A DNA stretch of 64,000 bases from DATFMP01 sp035266845. Lineage in GTDB: Bacteria; SAR324; JACQKK01. Shown here one piece after another: positions 1-7,379 of this stretch; positions within the stretch are counted from its first letter, which is position 1; every line of letters begins with the position of its first letter. The position numbers and the translations under genes were made by a program. Below the pieces are notes generated by a model. That model was not told the DNA's origin. It searched no databases and worked only from the letters and a program-made list of their open reading frames with translations. The stretch is taken from positions 1 to 64,000 of the forward strand of contig DATFMP010000084.1 in assembly GCA_035266845.1 (NCBI GenBank), given 5' to 3'.

Positions 1-2
1 CA

Positions 3-80
3 TTCCTGCTGAACCGGAACTACGATGGGTTCCTGAAGAAGAGCAAGCGTCGTACTGGCATGCGCACGTTGCGGATTTGA
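3..80 (+). CDS. secY: SecY C-terminal tail (partial)
   Basis: Only the last 25 codons are present, ending at the TGA at 78-80. The peptide begins FLLNRNYDGFLKK and ends in a basic tail, which matches the cytosolic C-terminus of the SecY translocon channel subunit. The identification rests on this short tail plus context: secY-adk-infA-rpmJ-rpsM is a common order at the spc/alpha operon junction. adk follows after 6 bp, so the two genes are probably co-transcribed. Confidence 0.8.
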   Translation, partial: FLLNRNYDGFLKKSKRRTGMRTLRI

Positions 81-86
81 GCGGCC

Positions 87-737
87 ATGCGGGTGATCTT
101 CCTCGGTCCGCCCGGCTCCGGCAAGGGCACGCAGGCCAAACGCCTGCAGGAAACGCGGCGTATCCCCCAGGTATCCACCGGCGACCTCCTGCGGCAAGCC
201 GTGCGGGATGGGACCGAATTGGGCCGCGAGGCCAAGGGTTACATGGATTCCGGCGGACTTGTGCCGGACCAACTGGTGATTGATTTGTTGCTAGAGCGCA
301 TTGAACAGGACGATTGCGAGAACGGATTCATTCTGGACGGGTTCCCGCGCACCGTGAAGCAAGCCGATGCGCTGGAGCAAGCCCTGGCCGCGAAGGCCAA
401 GCCGATCGACGCGGTGATCAACTTCGAGATCGAACTGGGGATACTGGTGGAGCGACTGGTGGGGCGGCGCGTGTGTCCAAAGGGGCACGGCGAATGGCAC
501 GTGAAGTTCAACCCGCCACGCACCGCAGGTATCTGCGATGTATGCGGCGAGGCACTGATTCAGCGCGAGGATGACCAGGAAGATCGCATCCGCACCCGGA
601 TGGAGACCTACCGGCGCGATACGGAACCGCTGATTGGCTTCTACCGGCAGCGCGACTTGCTACACGGAGTCAATGCGTTGGGCTCGATGCAGGATGTGAG
701 CGAGCAGATTGAAGCCATTTTCGCTGAGAGGTACTAG
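87..737 (+). CDS. adk: Adenylate kinase, zinc-type LID
   Basis: 216 residues, normal for a long-form bacterial adenylate kinase (ATP + AMP to 2 ADP, cytosolic). The P-loop GPPGSGKGT is at residues 8-16, the AMP-binding STGDLLR at about 30-36 and the DGFPRT motif at 84-89. The LID (about 127-160) carries Cys130, His134, Cys150 and Cys153. Zinc-binding adenylate kinases usually have C-x2-C twice; here the first pair is C-x3-H, with Gly at 133, so a zinc site is likely but of C3H type. The gene follows secY by 6 bp and abuts the infA region, so it sits inside the ribosomal transcript. Confidence 0.97.
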   Translation: MRVIFLGPPGSGKGTQAKRLQETRRIPQVSTGDLLRQAVRDGTELGREAKGYMDSGGLVPDQLVIDLLLERIEQDDCENGFILDGFPRTVKQADALEQALAAKAKPIDAVINFEIELGILVERLVGRRVCPKGHGEWHVKFNPPRTAGICDVCGEALIQREDDQEDRIRTRMETYRRDTEPLIGFYRQRDLLHGVNALGSMQDVSEQIEAIFAERY

Positions 738-800
738 GTGCCCCGGCCACGGCCGAAGAGGTCGCGCCCGGCGCGCGGGTCCCAGGGCGAGGAGGGGCGT

Positions 801-1019
801 TTGCCGAAGGAAGACAGTCTTGAGGTGGAAGGGACGGTGGTCGAGTCGCTTCCCAATGCGATGTTCAGGGTGGAACTGCCCAATGGGCACAGGATACTGG
901 CCCATATCTCGGGCAAGATGCGCATGCACTACATCCGCATCCTGCCGGGAGACAAGGTGACGGTGGAAATGTCGCCGTATGACTTGACTCGGGGCCGCAT
1001 CACCTATCGAAGCAAGTAA
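801..1019 (+). CDS. infA: Translation initiation factor IF-1, TTG start
   Basis: 72 residues, exactly the family length, beginning (M)PKEDSLEVEG and containing the OB-fold sequence HISGKMRMHYIRILPGD. The frame is open back to a GTG at 738 that directly follows the adk stop. A gene-length start is instead the TTG at 801, preceded by a strong ribosome binding site (GAGGAGGGG, about 789-797) at good spacing. The longer start would add 21 basic, low-complexity residues absent from IF-1. IF-1 binds the 30S A site during initiation. Confidence 0.95.
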   Translation: MPKEDSLEVEGTVVESLPNAMFRVELPNGHRILAHISGKMRMHYIRILPGDKVTVEMSPYDLTRGRITYRSK

Positions 1020-1070
1020 CACCAGCCTCCGGCGCTTGAATGCCGGTGGCACAACAGCCGCGAGGGCGGG

Positions 1071-1184
1071 ATGAAAGTACGATCCTCGGTGAAAAAGATG
1101 TGCGATCACTGCAAGCTGATCCGCAGGCGCGGAGTCTTGCGTGTGATCTGCTCGAACCCCAAGCACAAGCAGCGGCAAGGCTAA
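1071..1184 (+). CDS. rpmJ: Ribosomal protein bL36 (L36), zinc-ribbon form
   Basis: A 37-codon gene starting MKVRSSVKKMCDHCK and ending HKQRQG. The Cys-x2-Cys ... Cys-x4-His zinc ribbon (Cys11, Cys14, Cys27, His32) marks the zinc-containing L36 form. Length is the family standard. It lies between infA and rpsM, the usual location. L36 is a small 50S protein that binds 23S rRNA. Confidence 0.96.
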   Translation: MKVRSSVKKMCDHCKLIRRRGVLRVICSNPKHKQRQG

Positions 1185-1207
1185 CCCAACAGCCGAAGGA
1201 GTGACCT

Positions 1208-1567
1208 GTGGCCCGCATTGCAGGCGTTGATCTTCCGAACAAGCGCATGATCGTAGCGCTGACCTACATCTATGGGATCGGCCGCACCAGCTCCAAGAAG
1301 ATCCTGGAGCGTGCGGGGATCGGCGAGAGCGAGCGTCCGGACCACCTGTCCGATGATCAGATCTCCAAGCTGCGGGAGATCATGGGCGATTACCGGATCG
1401 AGGGCGAGTTGCGCAGCGAGATACAGCTCAACATCAAGCGGCTGATGGATCTGGGCAACTACCGGGGCCTGCGGCACCGCCGCGGACTGCCCGTGCGCGG
1501 GCAGCGCACCAAGACCAACGCCCGCACCCGCAAGGGCCCGCGGCACAAGATCGGCAGCAAGAAATAG
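1208..1567 (+). CDS. rpsM: Ribosomal protein uS13 (S13), GTG start
   Basis: 119 residues starting with MARIAGVDLPNKR and carrying the H2TH-like RNA-binding helices and a basic tail (GPRHKIGSKK) that reaches toward the P site. Length matches bacterial S13. The GTG start at 1208 is preceded by AAGGAG at about 1196-1201. S13 bridges the 30S head to the 50S subunit. Its position after rpmJ and before rpsK is the classic alpha-operon order. Confidence 0.97.
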   Translation: MARIAGVDLPNKRMIVALTYIYGIGRTSSKKILERAGIGESERPDHLSDDQISKLREIMGDYRIEGELRSEIQLNIKRLMDLGNYRGLRHRRGLPVRGQRTKTNARTRKGPRHKIGSKK

Positions 1568-1624
1568 CGCGGCCGCGGCGGCCGGTTGGCCGCCGCGGTG
1601 CCTCCTCACGCTTCCAGGAGATGC

Positions 1625-2017
1625 ATGGCCAGGGGTAAACGCAGCGCGACCAAGCGCAAGGAAAAGAAGAACGTGCCGGTGGGCGTGTGCCACATTACGG
1701 CCACGTTCAACAACACGATCGTCACGTTCACCGACCCCCAGGGAAATCTGGTGTCCTGGTCGAGCACGGGCGCTGTGGGCTTTCACGGCTCGCGCAAGAG
1801 CACGCCGTTTGCCGCCAAGACGGCTACGGAAGATGCTGTGCGCAAGGCCAAGGAGCATGGTATGCGCCAGATCGACGTGCACGTGAAGGGTCCTGGCTCG
1901 GGTCGCGAGGCGGCCCTGCGCGCGCTTTCGGCCGAAGGATTGAAGATCACCACGATCCGTGACGTGACGCCCGTGCCGCACAACGGCTGCAAGCCGCCCA
2001 AGATGCGACGCATCTGA
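1625..2017 (+). CDS. rpsK: Ribosomal protein uS11 (S11)
   Basis: 130 residues starting MARGKRSATKRKEKKNV, with the conserved core (ITATFNNTIVTFTD) and the C-terminal PHNGCKPPKMRRI. The frame is open upstream to 1586, but the ATG at 1625 is preceded by CAGGAG (1615-1620) and gives the family length, so the extra 13 codons are excluded. S11 lies on the 30S platform and contacts 16S rRNA near the E site. Confidence 0.96.
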   Translation: MARGKRSATKRKEKKNVPVGVCHITATFNNTIVTFTDPQGNLVSWSSTGAVGFHGSRKSTPFAAKTATEDAVRKAKEHGMRQIDVHVKGPGSGREAALRALSAEGLKITTIRDVTPVPHNGCKPPKMRRI

Positions 2018-2097
2018 GGCGGCACGGCGGGATGGAACCCGGCCCCGTGGCCGGCGCAATGGAAAACGACAGAGGCTAACGACAGAGGAGCAGCCCC

Positions 2098-2727
2098 TTG
2101 GCCCGATACCTAGGATCCGTATGCCGCCAATGCCGGCGTGAAGGCGTGAAGCTCTTTCTCAAGGGCGACCGCTGCTATACGGATAAGTGTGCCATCGAGA
2201 AGCGTAGCTATCCCCCCGGCCAACACGGCAGCAGTTTCCGCCGCAAGGTTTCCGAATTCGGCCAGCAACTGCGGGAGAAGCAAAAGGTCAAGCGCATCTA
2301 CGGCATGCTGGAGAAGCAGTTCAAGCGCTTCTTCGACGAAGCCTACCGCCGCAAGGGCATGACCGGCGAGCAACTGCTGCGGCTGCTGGAACTGCGCCTG
2401 GACAACGCGGTCTACCGGGTGGGCTTCGCCTCTTCGCGGGCGGAGGCCCGGCAGTTCGTCAAGCACGGTCACATCCGCGTGAACGGCAAGAAGGCGACCA
2501 TTCCGTCCATGCAGGTGCGGGTGGATGACGAGATCAGCGTGCGCGAAAAGAGCCGCAAGATCCCGCAGGTTGTCAGTGCGATAGAGGCGTCCCTGCGCAA
2601 GGGCACGACGAGTTGGCTGCAGGTTGACGCCAAAAACTTCACGGCCAAGGTCGTCTCCGAACCCAAGCGGGAAGAGATAACGCTGCCCATCCAGGAGCAG
2701 CTGATCGTGGAGCTCTACTCCCGCTAG
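2098..2727 (+). CDS. rpsD: Ribosomal protein uS4 (S4), zinc form, TTG start
   Basis: 209 residues. The N-terminal zinc knuckle is intact with Cys9, Cys12, Cys26 and Cys31, the same four positions that bind zinc in Thermus S4. The S4 RNA-binding domain occupies roughly residues 99-160. The start is a TTG directly before the MARYLGSVCRQC peptide, with a purine-rich GACAGAGGAG upstream. S4 is a primary 16S rRNA-binding protein, and in some bacteria it represses its own operon; no such site was looked for here beyond inspection. Confidence 0.97.
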   Translation: MARYLGSVCRQCRREGVKLFLKGDRCYTDKCAIEKRSYPPGQHGSSFRRKVSEFGQQLREKQKVKRIYGMLEKQFKRFFDEAYRRKGMTGEQLLRLLELRLDNAVYRVGFASSRAEARQFVKHGHIRVNGKKATIPSMQVRVDDEISVREKSRKIPQVVSAIEASLRKGTTSWLQVDAKNFTAKVVSEPKREEITLPIQEQLIVELYSR

Positions 2728-2752
2728 CGCCGCAAACCGATGGAGAGTGTGG

Positions 2753-3772
2753 ATGTATACCAGGAACTGGGAAGCACTGCAGCGACCGAAGCGGGCCGAA
2801 GTGGATTCGGCTACGTATTCCCCCAGCTACGGCCGATTCATCATCGAGCCGTTGGAGAAGGGGTTCGGCATCACCATCGGCCATGCCCTCCGGCGCGTCC
2901 TGCTGTCTTCTCTGCAGGGTTGTGCGCCGATCGCCGTGAAGATCACGGGCGTCTCGCACGAGTTCGAGGCGATCACCGGCGTGCAGGAGGACGTCGTCCA
3001 GATCATCCTGAACCTCAAGGCCCTGCAGCTCAAGCAGCTTGAGGAAGGCGTGCACGAGCTGGAGTTGGTGGGCGTTGGCCCCGCGCAGCTCCGGGCGCGT
3101 GACATCGTGACGGGCGGACGGGTGGAGGTGATGAATCCCGACCAGGTGATCGCCACGCTGGACGAGGGCGGGCAACTGGAGATGCGCATCTTCGTCACGA
3201 CCAGCCACGGCTACGTGACGGCAGAGGAGAACCAGTCCGAGGACCTGCCAACGGACGTGATCTACCTGGATTCGGTGCACACCCCCATCAAGCGTATCAA
3301 CTATGAAGTGCAGAACGCGCGGGTTGGCCAGAAGACGGATTACGACCGGCTGATCTTCGAGATCTGGACCAATGGTGCGATGGACCCCACAGATGCACTG
3401 GCTTATGCCTCCAAGATCCTCAAGGAATACCTCACCATCTTCATCAACTTCGATGAAGCGGTGCCCTCCGAGGAACGGCTGATCGAGCCGGAGGCGGGCC
3501 TGATGAACGACAACCTGTACCGACCGGTGAGCGAGTTAGAGCTATCCGTGCGCTCGATCAACTGTCTCCAGAACGCCAAGATCGAAACGATCGGTGAACT
3601 GGTGCAGAAGACTGAGGCGGAGATGCTTAAGACCAAGAACTTCGGTCGCAAATCACTGAACGAGATCAAGCACATCTTGTCCACGATGGGCCTCAGCCTG
3701 GGCATGAAGATCGAGGGGTTCGACCCCAAGAACAAGCCCGTGGTGAGCCAGCCCAGTAGTGAGATGATGTAA
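2753..3772 (+). CDS. rpoA: RNA polymerase alpha subunit
   Basis: 339 residues. The N-terminal assembly domain (PLEKGFGITIGHALRRVLL near residue 30) and the C-terminal helix-hairpin-helix domain (ELSVRSINCLQNAKIETIGEL, NFGRKSLNEI) are both present, joined by an acidic linker. The frame also has a GTG at 2747, but GGAG at 2742-2745 is 7 nt from the ATG at 2753 and only 1 nt from the GTG, so the ATG is preferred. Located between rpsD and rplQ as in most bacteria. Confidence 0.97.
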   Translation: MYTRNWEALQRPKRAEVDSATYSPSYGRFIIEPLEKGFGITIGHALRRVLLSSLQGCAPIAVKITGVSHEFEAITGVQEDVVQIILNLKALQLKQLEEGVHELELVGVGPAQLRARDIVTGGRVEVMNPDQVIATLDEGGQLEMRIFVTTSHGYVTAEENQSEDLPTDVIYLDSVHTPIKRINYEVQNARVGQKTDYDRLIFEIWTNGAMDPTDALAYASKILKEYLTIFINFDEAVPSEERLIEPEAGLMNDNLYRPVSELELSVRSINCLQNAKIETIGELVQKTEAEMLKTKNFGRKSLNEIKHILSTMGLSLGMKIEGFDPKNKPVVSQPSSEMM

Positions 3773-3785
3773 CGACAAGGGCCGC

Positions 3786-4343
3786 ATGCGACACCTGAAA
3801 TCCGGCCGCGCTCTGGGCGTTAAATCCGCCCATCGGCGCGCAATGATGCGCAATATGGTGACGTCCCTGCTGGAGCAGGGCCAGATCCGCACCACGGTGG
3901 CGCGGGCCAAGGAACTGCGCAAGCCACTGGACCACATGATCACGCTGGGCAAGCAGGGTGACTTGGCGGCCCGGCGGCGCGCGTTGAGCTTCGTGAAGAG
4001 CAAGACCGCCATGGCCAATCTCTTCGGCGAACTGGCGGAGCGCTACAAGGAACGGCCCGGCGGCTACTCGCGCATTATGCGCATGGCCCCGCGTCGGGGC
4101 GATGGGGCCGAGATGGCTCTCATCATGCTGGTCGGCTCGGAGAACGACCCGTTTGCCGAGGAGAAGCAGCCTCGTCGCCGTCGCGCGGCCAAAGCGCCCA
4201 AGCAGGTGCTGGAGGAAGTGGCCGAAGAGGTGCGCAGCGAGGAGGCGCCGAAGGCCAAGGCGGATAGTTCCAAGGCCGAGGCCGAAGCCCCGGAAGCGGG
4301 GGCCGAGGCCGAGACGCCTGGCGAAGAGTCCAAAGGGGATTGA
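3786..4343 (+). CDS. rplQ: Ribosomal protein bL17 (L17) with acidic C-terminal extension
   Basis: 185 residues, where L17 is usually 115-130. The core (MRHLKSGRALGVKSAHRRAMMRN onward, in short MRHLKSGRALG) ends near residue 118. It is followed by about 65 residues dominated by Ala, Glu, Pro and Lys, which look disordered. L17 lies near the exit-tunnel end of the 50S subunit, so the tail would be solvent-exposed. Last gene of the alpha operon; a strong terminator follows. Confidence 0.95.
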   Translation: MRHLKSGRALGVKSAHRRAMMRNMVTSLLEQGQIRTTVARAKELRKPLDHMITLGKQGDLAARRRALSFVKSKTAMANLFGELAERYKERPGGYSRIMRMAPRRGDGAEMALIMLVGSENDPFAEEKQPRRRRAAKAPKQVLEEVAEEVRSEEAPKAKADSSKAEAEAPEAGAEAETPGEESKGD

Positions 4344-4374
4344 CGCCGGCGCCTGCCGGTACCGAGTGCCAGTC

Positions 4375-4423
4375 ACACCAACGGCCGGCACGGGTTGCGA
4401 CCCGTGCCGGCCGTTGGTGTTTT
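4375..4423 (+). terminator. Intrinsic terminator after rplQ, 20-bp perfect stem
   Basis: A perfect inverted repeat: left arm 4375-4394, loop TTGCGA (4395-4400), right arm 4401-4420, then TTTT (4420-4423). The 20-bp GC-rich stem starts 31 bp after the rplQ stop. The convergent HD-domain gene ends at 4458, so the hairpin may serve both directions, although the T-run supports only the plus strand. Confidence 0.88.
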
Positions 4424-4457
4424 GTGGGTGGGCGTGCGGTGCGTGGTTGCGTGATCG

Positions 4458-5843
4458 TCAGGAGCCCGATCCAGCAACGATGGGGGCCAGCACGGCGGCG
4501 GCTGCCTCGTAGTCGGCGGGATCGCAGTACAGGCTCTCGATCGTGAACACTTGGTTGTAGCGCTCCAACAGCACCGACACCTCGTGCAGGGGTCGGTAGG
4601 TGGTGCCGCCCAGCAGGGTGCGCTCCACGTAGATGGGGAAGCCGCCCTCCCGGCCCGGCGCACCCAGGGTGGAAAGCGGCCGTGCCTCGCGCAGGTGGAT
4701 GATCTCCACGTTCCGCTCGCCCAGGGCTTGCGCGGCCTCGAGCAGTCGCTGCCGCTGCCCATCGTCCCGCATGTCCTCCAACTGCAGCAGCCGGGCGATG
4801 GGCCGGCGATGCACGATGCGCCCGGACCAGCGCCGCTCGCGGGCATGGTAGAGCGCATCCAGCACCCGGTCCTCGCGGGCGGCGAGGAAGTTCTCCAGAC
4901 TCCCGTCCACGCGGAAGTCGATCTCCCCCTCCTCCATGGCGCGCTTCAGGAAGAGCTCGAAGGGCAACAGCGTCTTGTGAAAGTAGACCTGCATGGCCAT
5001 GTGGAAGCGGGCCATCAGGAAGTTCTCGTAGGTGTACAGCGCGTTCTGCTCCAGCGTCATCACCAGCCCTTCAGCGAGGTCCGCGCAGGCCAGGGACTGG
5101 ATCAGTCGGGACAGATCGAACATCCCGTAGGTCACGCCGACGAAGTGGGCGTCCCGCCGCAGATAGTCCATGCGGTCCGCATCGATCTCCCCACTGATGA
5201 TCTGCTTCAGCAGTGGATAGATCGGCCGCCGGCCATTGCCGCCGCTGAGGGCGGGCCCGGGTGCGACACGCCCATCGATCAGCGAGCAGATGTCCCGCGC
5301 CTCTTCGGCGCTCAGCGGGGCGGCGTCCTCGCGGGCCAGGGCCCACACGGCGGCAACGGAGAAATCCTCGTGGGTGGCTCGTGCCTCCAGTTCCCCGCGG
5401 CCCGCCTCGTACCAGTCCCGCGGCAGGGGCAGCGCGGAACGGGGCGGCAGCAGCGGCTCGAAGCTGTGAGAGAACGGCGGATGTCCCACGTCGTGCAGCA
5501 GCCCAGCCAGCCGCACGATGCGCCGGCAATAGGCCAGTGCCGCATGCGTGTAGCCGGCAGTCGCCAGCGCGGGGCCGGAGGCCTCCTCGATGTGGTCGAA
5601 CACCCGCCCGGCCAGGTGCATCACGCCCAGCGAGTGGCTGAAGCGGGAGTGTGTGGCGCCCGGATACACCAGCGCCGCGAAGCCGAGCTGCGAGATGTAG
5701 CGCAGACGCTGCACCAGCGGATGGTCAATGATCGCCCGCTCGCGCTCGTCAAAAGGGATGGATCCGTGCAACGGGCAGCGCACTTCGTAGGGGGCGTGCA
5801 CGGGCAGGCTCACGGCTGGACGGAGGCTTCGGTCAGCCATGGC
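4458..5843 (-). CDS. HD-domain phosphohydrolase (dGTPase-like, COG1078 type)
   Basis: 461 residues from the chosen start. The HD metal site is clear: HSRFSHSLGV supplies the first His and AGLLHDVGHPPFSHSFE the HD pair, followed by an Asp in DADRMDYLRRD. This pattern fits the HD superfamily of (d)NTP triphosphohydrolases related to SamHD1/YwfO; substrate is not visible. The frame stays open to a GTG at 5966 with further ATGs at 5918 and 5864. I chose 5843 because homology starts shortly after it and a longer gene would overlap the promoter of the divergent selenoprotein gene. None of the candidate starts has a good ribosome binding site. Confidence 0.85.
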   Translation of the reverse strand, partial: AMADRSLRPAVSLPVHAPYEVRCPLHGSIPFDERERAIIDHPLVQRLRYISQLGFAALVYPGATHSRFSHSLGVMHLAGRVFDHIEEASGPALATAGYTHAALAYCRRIVRLAGLLHDVGHPPFSHSFEPLLPPRSALPLPRDWYEAGRGELEARATHEDFSVAAVWALAREDAAPLSAEEARDICSLIDGRVAPGPALSGGNGRRPIYPLLKQIISGEIDADRMDYLRRDAHFVGVTYGMFDLSRLIQSLACADLAEGLVMTLEQNALYTYENFLMARFHMAMQVYFHKTLLPFELFLKRAMEEGEIDFRVDGSLENFLAAREDRVLDALYHARERRWSGRIVHRRPIARLLQLEDMRDDGQRQRLLEAAQALGERNVEIIHLREARPLSTLGAPGREGGFPIYVERTLLGGTTYRPLHEVSVLLERYNQVFTIESLYCDPADYEAAAAVLAPIVAGSGS

Positions 5844-5889
5844 AGCGACTGCAGGCCGCGCCATCGCCCGGCTGGCGCTGCGGAGGCGT

Positions 5890-5918
5890 TTGACATTTGC
5901 ACCGGGCTTCCTCAACAT
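5890..5918 (+). promoter_or_regulatory. Candidate sigma70-type promoter for the SelW-like gene
   Basis: TTGACA at 5890-5895, a 17-nt spacer and CAACAT at 5913-5918. The -35 is perfect and the -10 is weak (3 of 6). It points at the SelW-like start at 5987. It lies inside the longest possible reading of the divergent HD gene, which is one reason to prefer a shorter start for that gene. Confidence 0.4.
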
Positions 5919-5986
5919 GTGTGAAAACAGCCGCGTAGCGCGGCCGTCAACCCCACGATAGCACACCCCGCCAAGGGTTGATTCCC

Positions 5987-6208
5987 ATGCAGATCGAGAT
6001 CGAATACTGCGGCATGTGAAACTACCTTCCGGAGGCGACCAGGGTGGCCGCCGAACTGAAGGGTGCGTTCACTGTGGAGGCGAAGCTGATTGAGGGTAGC
6101 CGGGGCATTTTTGACGTCACGGTGGACGGTCAGCTGGTCTACTCCAAGTACAAGACCAATCGCTTCCCCGACGAGGGTGAGGTGAGTCAGTTGATCGGCA
6201 AAGACTGA
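5987..6208 (+). CDS. SelW/Rdx-family selenoprotein with in-frame UGA (Sec11)
   Basis: Reading the TGA at 6017-6019 as selenocysteine gives a 73-residue protein that begins MQIEIEYCGM-U-NYLPEA. This is the Rdx (SelW/SelT/SelH) thioredoxin-like fold: the CxxU redox motif is at residues 8-11, followed by the conserved NYLPEATRVAAELK helix, the IEGSRGIFDV strand and the RFPDEGEV end motif. Without readthrough only 10 codons remain, yet family similarity continues for 60 residues past the UGA. AAGGG at 5973-5977 is a possible ribosome binding site. A SECIS-like hairpin follows. Predicted role: cytosolic thiol/selenol oxidoreductase; physiological partner unknown. Confidence 0.88.
6034..6052 (+). 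promoter_or_regulatory. SECIS-like hairpin in the SelW-like gene
   Basis: GGCG (6034-6037) pairs with CGCC (6049-6052), then an A-C mismatch, then CC (6039-6040) pairs with GG (6046-6047), closing on the loop AGGGT (6041-6045). The loop starts 22 nt after the UGA (21 nt between) and has G at its second position. Bacterial SECIS elements are local hairpins inside the coding sequence with a short apical loop, an early loop G and roughly this spacing. Folding was done by eye. Confidence 0.6.
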
Positions 6209-6334
6209 AGGGGGTTCCCGGGGCGCTTTCGCGCCGCCGCGACCTGTGGTAGGAAAGGTTCGGGCGAGCCGGCAGAGTGGTCAGGGTCGGGCGTCTCGCG
6301 TGACGGTGCACCGCTGAAAGAGGACGGACTGCAG

Positions 6335-6664
6335 ATGGTCATTCACGAGAAAGTCTACGACATTACCGGGGCCGGCAAGTGGGACATCAACACCACCCGC
6401 TACGTGCCGCTCTACGGCGGATCGCGCTCGCGGCTGCCCGTGGCGGACGATCCGGAATATCGCCGCTATGTGGGCTTCGTGGGTATGGATGAGCACCTGA
6501 CGCCGGATATCTATCGTCTCTCCCAGCTTTATGCCCACTTGGGTGGCAAGCCGATCATTCCGCCCGGCGATGAGGGCAAGTTCACCGCGCTGATTCTCGG
6601 TGAAACGCTGACGCGCATCGAGGAAGCCGTAGCCGCAGACACCGGCGAGGCAGCCGGGCAGTAA
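6335..6664 (+). CDS. Small conserved-looking protein of unknown function
   Basis: 109 residues, soluble, no signal peptide, no transmembrane helix and no cysteine. I do not recognise the family. The N-terminal half is rich in Tyr, Gly and Arg (TTRYVPLYGGSRSRLP) and the C-terminal third looks helical. AGAGGACGG (about 6319-6327) is a plausible ribosome binding site 7 nt from the ATG. It starts 126 bp after the SelW-like gene on the same strand, so it may share its transcript. The codon usage looks like the neighbouring genes, which supports it being real. Confidence 0.72.
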   Translation: MVIHEKVYDITGAGKWDINTTRYVPLYGGSRSRLPVADDPEYRRYVGFVGMDEHLTPDIYRLSQLYAHLGGKPIIPPGDEGKFTALILGETLTRIEEAVAADTGEAAGQ

Positions 6665-6707
6665 CCCATCCAGCACGATCTCCTGTCAGTGACCACGCCG
6701 CGGCGGC

Positions 6708-7016
6708 TCAATCCGCCGCGGCGGCAGTAGTATCCTGCAGCCTCGCTGTGAGCCGTGGATGGCGTGGCGTGGCATCGCTGGGCTGCGCACCGGGCCCCAG
6801 GTGATGTAGCAGATCCAGCAGGGTGAGCTGCCCGCCACCGCGTGTGGGCAGGCGCCCCGCGCGTCGCCAGCGGCGCACCGTCTTGTCCGTCACACCCAGC
6901 AGATCGGCGACCTCCTTGTTATTCAGATGACGGAACAGGCCGCGCAGGAAGTCCGCGGCATCTTCCTGGCGCTCAACCTCCACGGTGAGCGCACCCAACT
7001 CCAAGCGCATCGGCAT
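6708..7016 (-). CDS. Helix-turn-helix DNA-binding protein (excisionase/MerR-like HTH)
   Basis: 102 residues. A helix-turn-helix at about residues 30-60 (LNNKEVADLLGVTDKTVRRWRRAGRLP) resembles the Excisionase/MerR-type HTH_17 fold; the rest is low complexity and there is no effector domain. It lies between the two selenoprotein genes on the opposite strand. A good promoter with flanking repeats is found just upstream, which suggests autoregulation. Whether it controls the selenoprotein genes is inference from position only. A second ATG two codons in (7010) is an alternative start. Confidence 0.75.
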   Translation of the reverse strand: MPMRLELGALTVEVERQEDAADFLRGLFRHLNNKEVADLLGVTDKTVRRWRRAGRLPTRGGGQLTLLDLLHHLGPGAQPSDATPRHPRLTARLQDTTAAAAD

Positions 7017-7069
7017 CGCTCGTCCGGAAATAGGGCGGGTCGGTCGGCAAGTACCGACCCAGGTGCAGG

Positions 7070-7118
7070 TTTGTATTGGAAAGTATACATTTGTATCCTA
7101 ATGAGCCGAATTTGTCAA
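7070..7118 (-). promoter_or_regulatory. Promoter and operator-like repeats upstream of the HTH gene
   Basis: Read on the minus strand: TTGACA (7113-7118), 17-nt spacer, TACAAA (7090-7095). Overlapping the -10 and the predicted transcription start are two copies of TTTGTAT on the plus strand (7070-7076 and 7090-7096), exactly 20 bp apart, with the palindrome GTATAC (7083-7088) between them. Further into the leader, GGGTCGG (7037-7043) and CCGACCC (7054-7060) form an inverted repeat. The AT-rich patch stands out from its GC-rich surroundings. Confidence 0.6.
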
Positions 7119-7379
7119 GGCGAGCACGGTAGGTTCGCGGGTTGAGAACGGCGGATTTCCAGTTGGTCTTGAAATGACAAGCGCTGGTGGCTCCGGTCCT
7201 TTCCCAGGCGCGGGCGCGGGTCTGCTGTTGGCGCACCATGTGTGGTGTCCTGCTGGGATTGGCTGCCCCTGGTCTGGGCCGGTGAGCACCCGGCTTGACC
7301 GCATATGGGTGAAGGTGATGCACTGAGGCCCATCGGGGGCAGCACCGCCAATCCATTCGACGCAACCAGACGGAGCCGT
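7119..7379. other. Intergenic region before the OsmC-like gene
   Basis: With the HTH promoter this makes a gap of 363 bp between start codons. It holds a hairpin at 7271-7300 (GGTC/GACC outer pair, GCCGG/CCGGC inner stem, 7-nt loop). I see no convincing plus-strand -35/-10 pair for the OsmC-like gene and no tRNA fold; a selC gene was specifically looked for here and not found. Confidence 0.4.

Noticed and set aside
4551..5924. A 457-codon plus-strand frame opposite the HD-domain gene
   Set aside because: The HD protein has clear metal-binding motifs; this frame has none and consists of shadow-like Gln/His/Arg-rich sequence.
7130..7300. tRNA-Sec between the selenoprotein genes
   Set aside because: A minus-strand TTTCAAG word resembles a UCA anticodon loop, but the stem has a bulge and no T-arm or acceptor stem could be placed.
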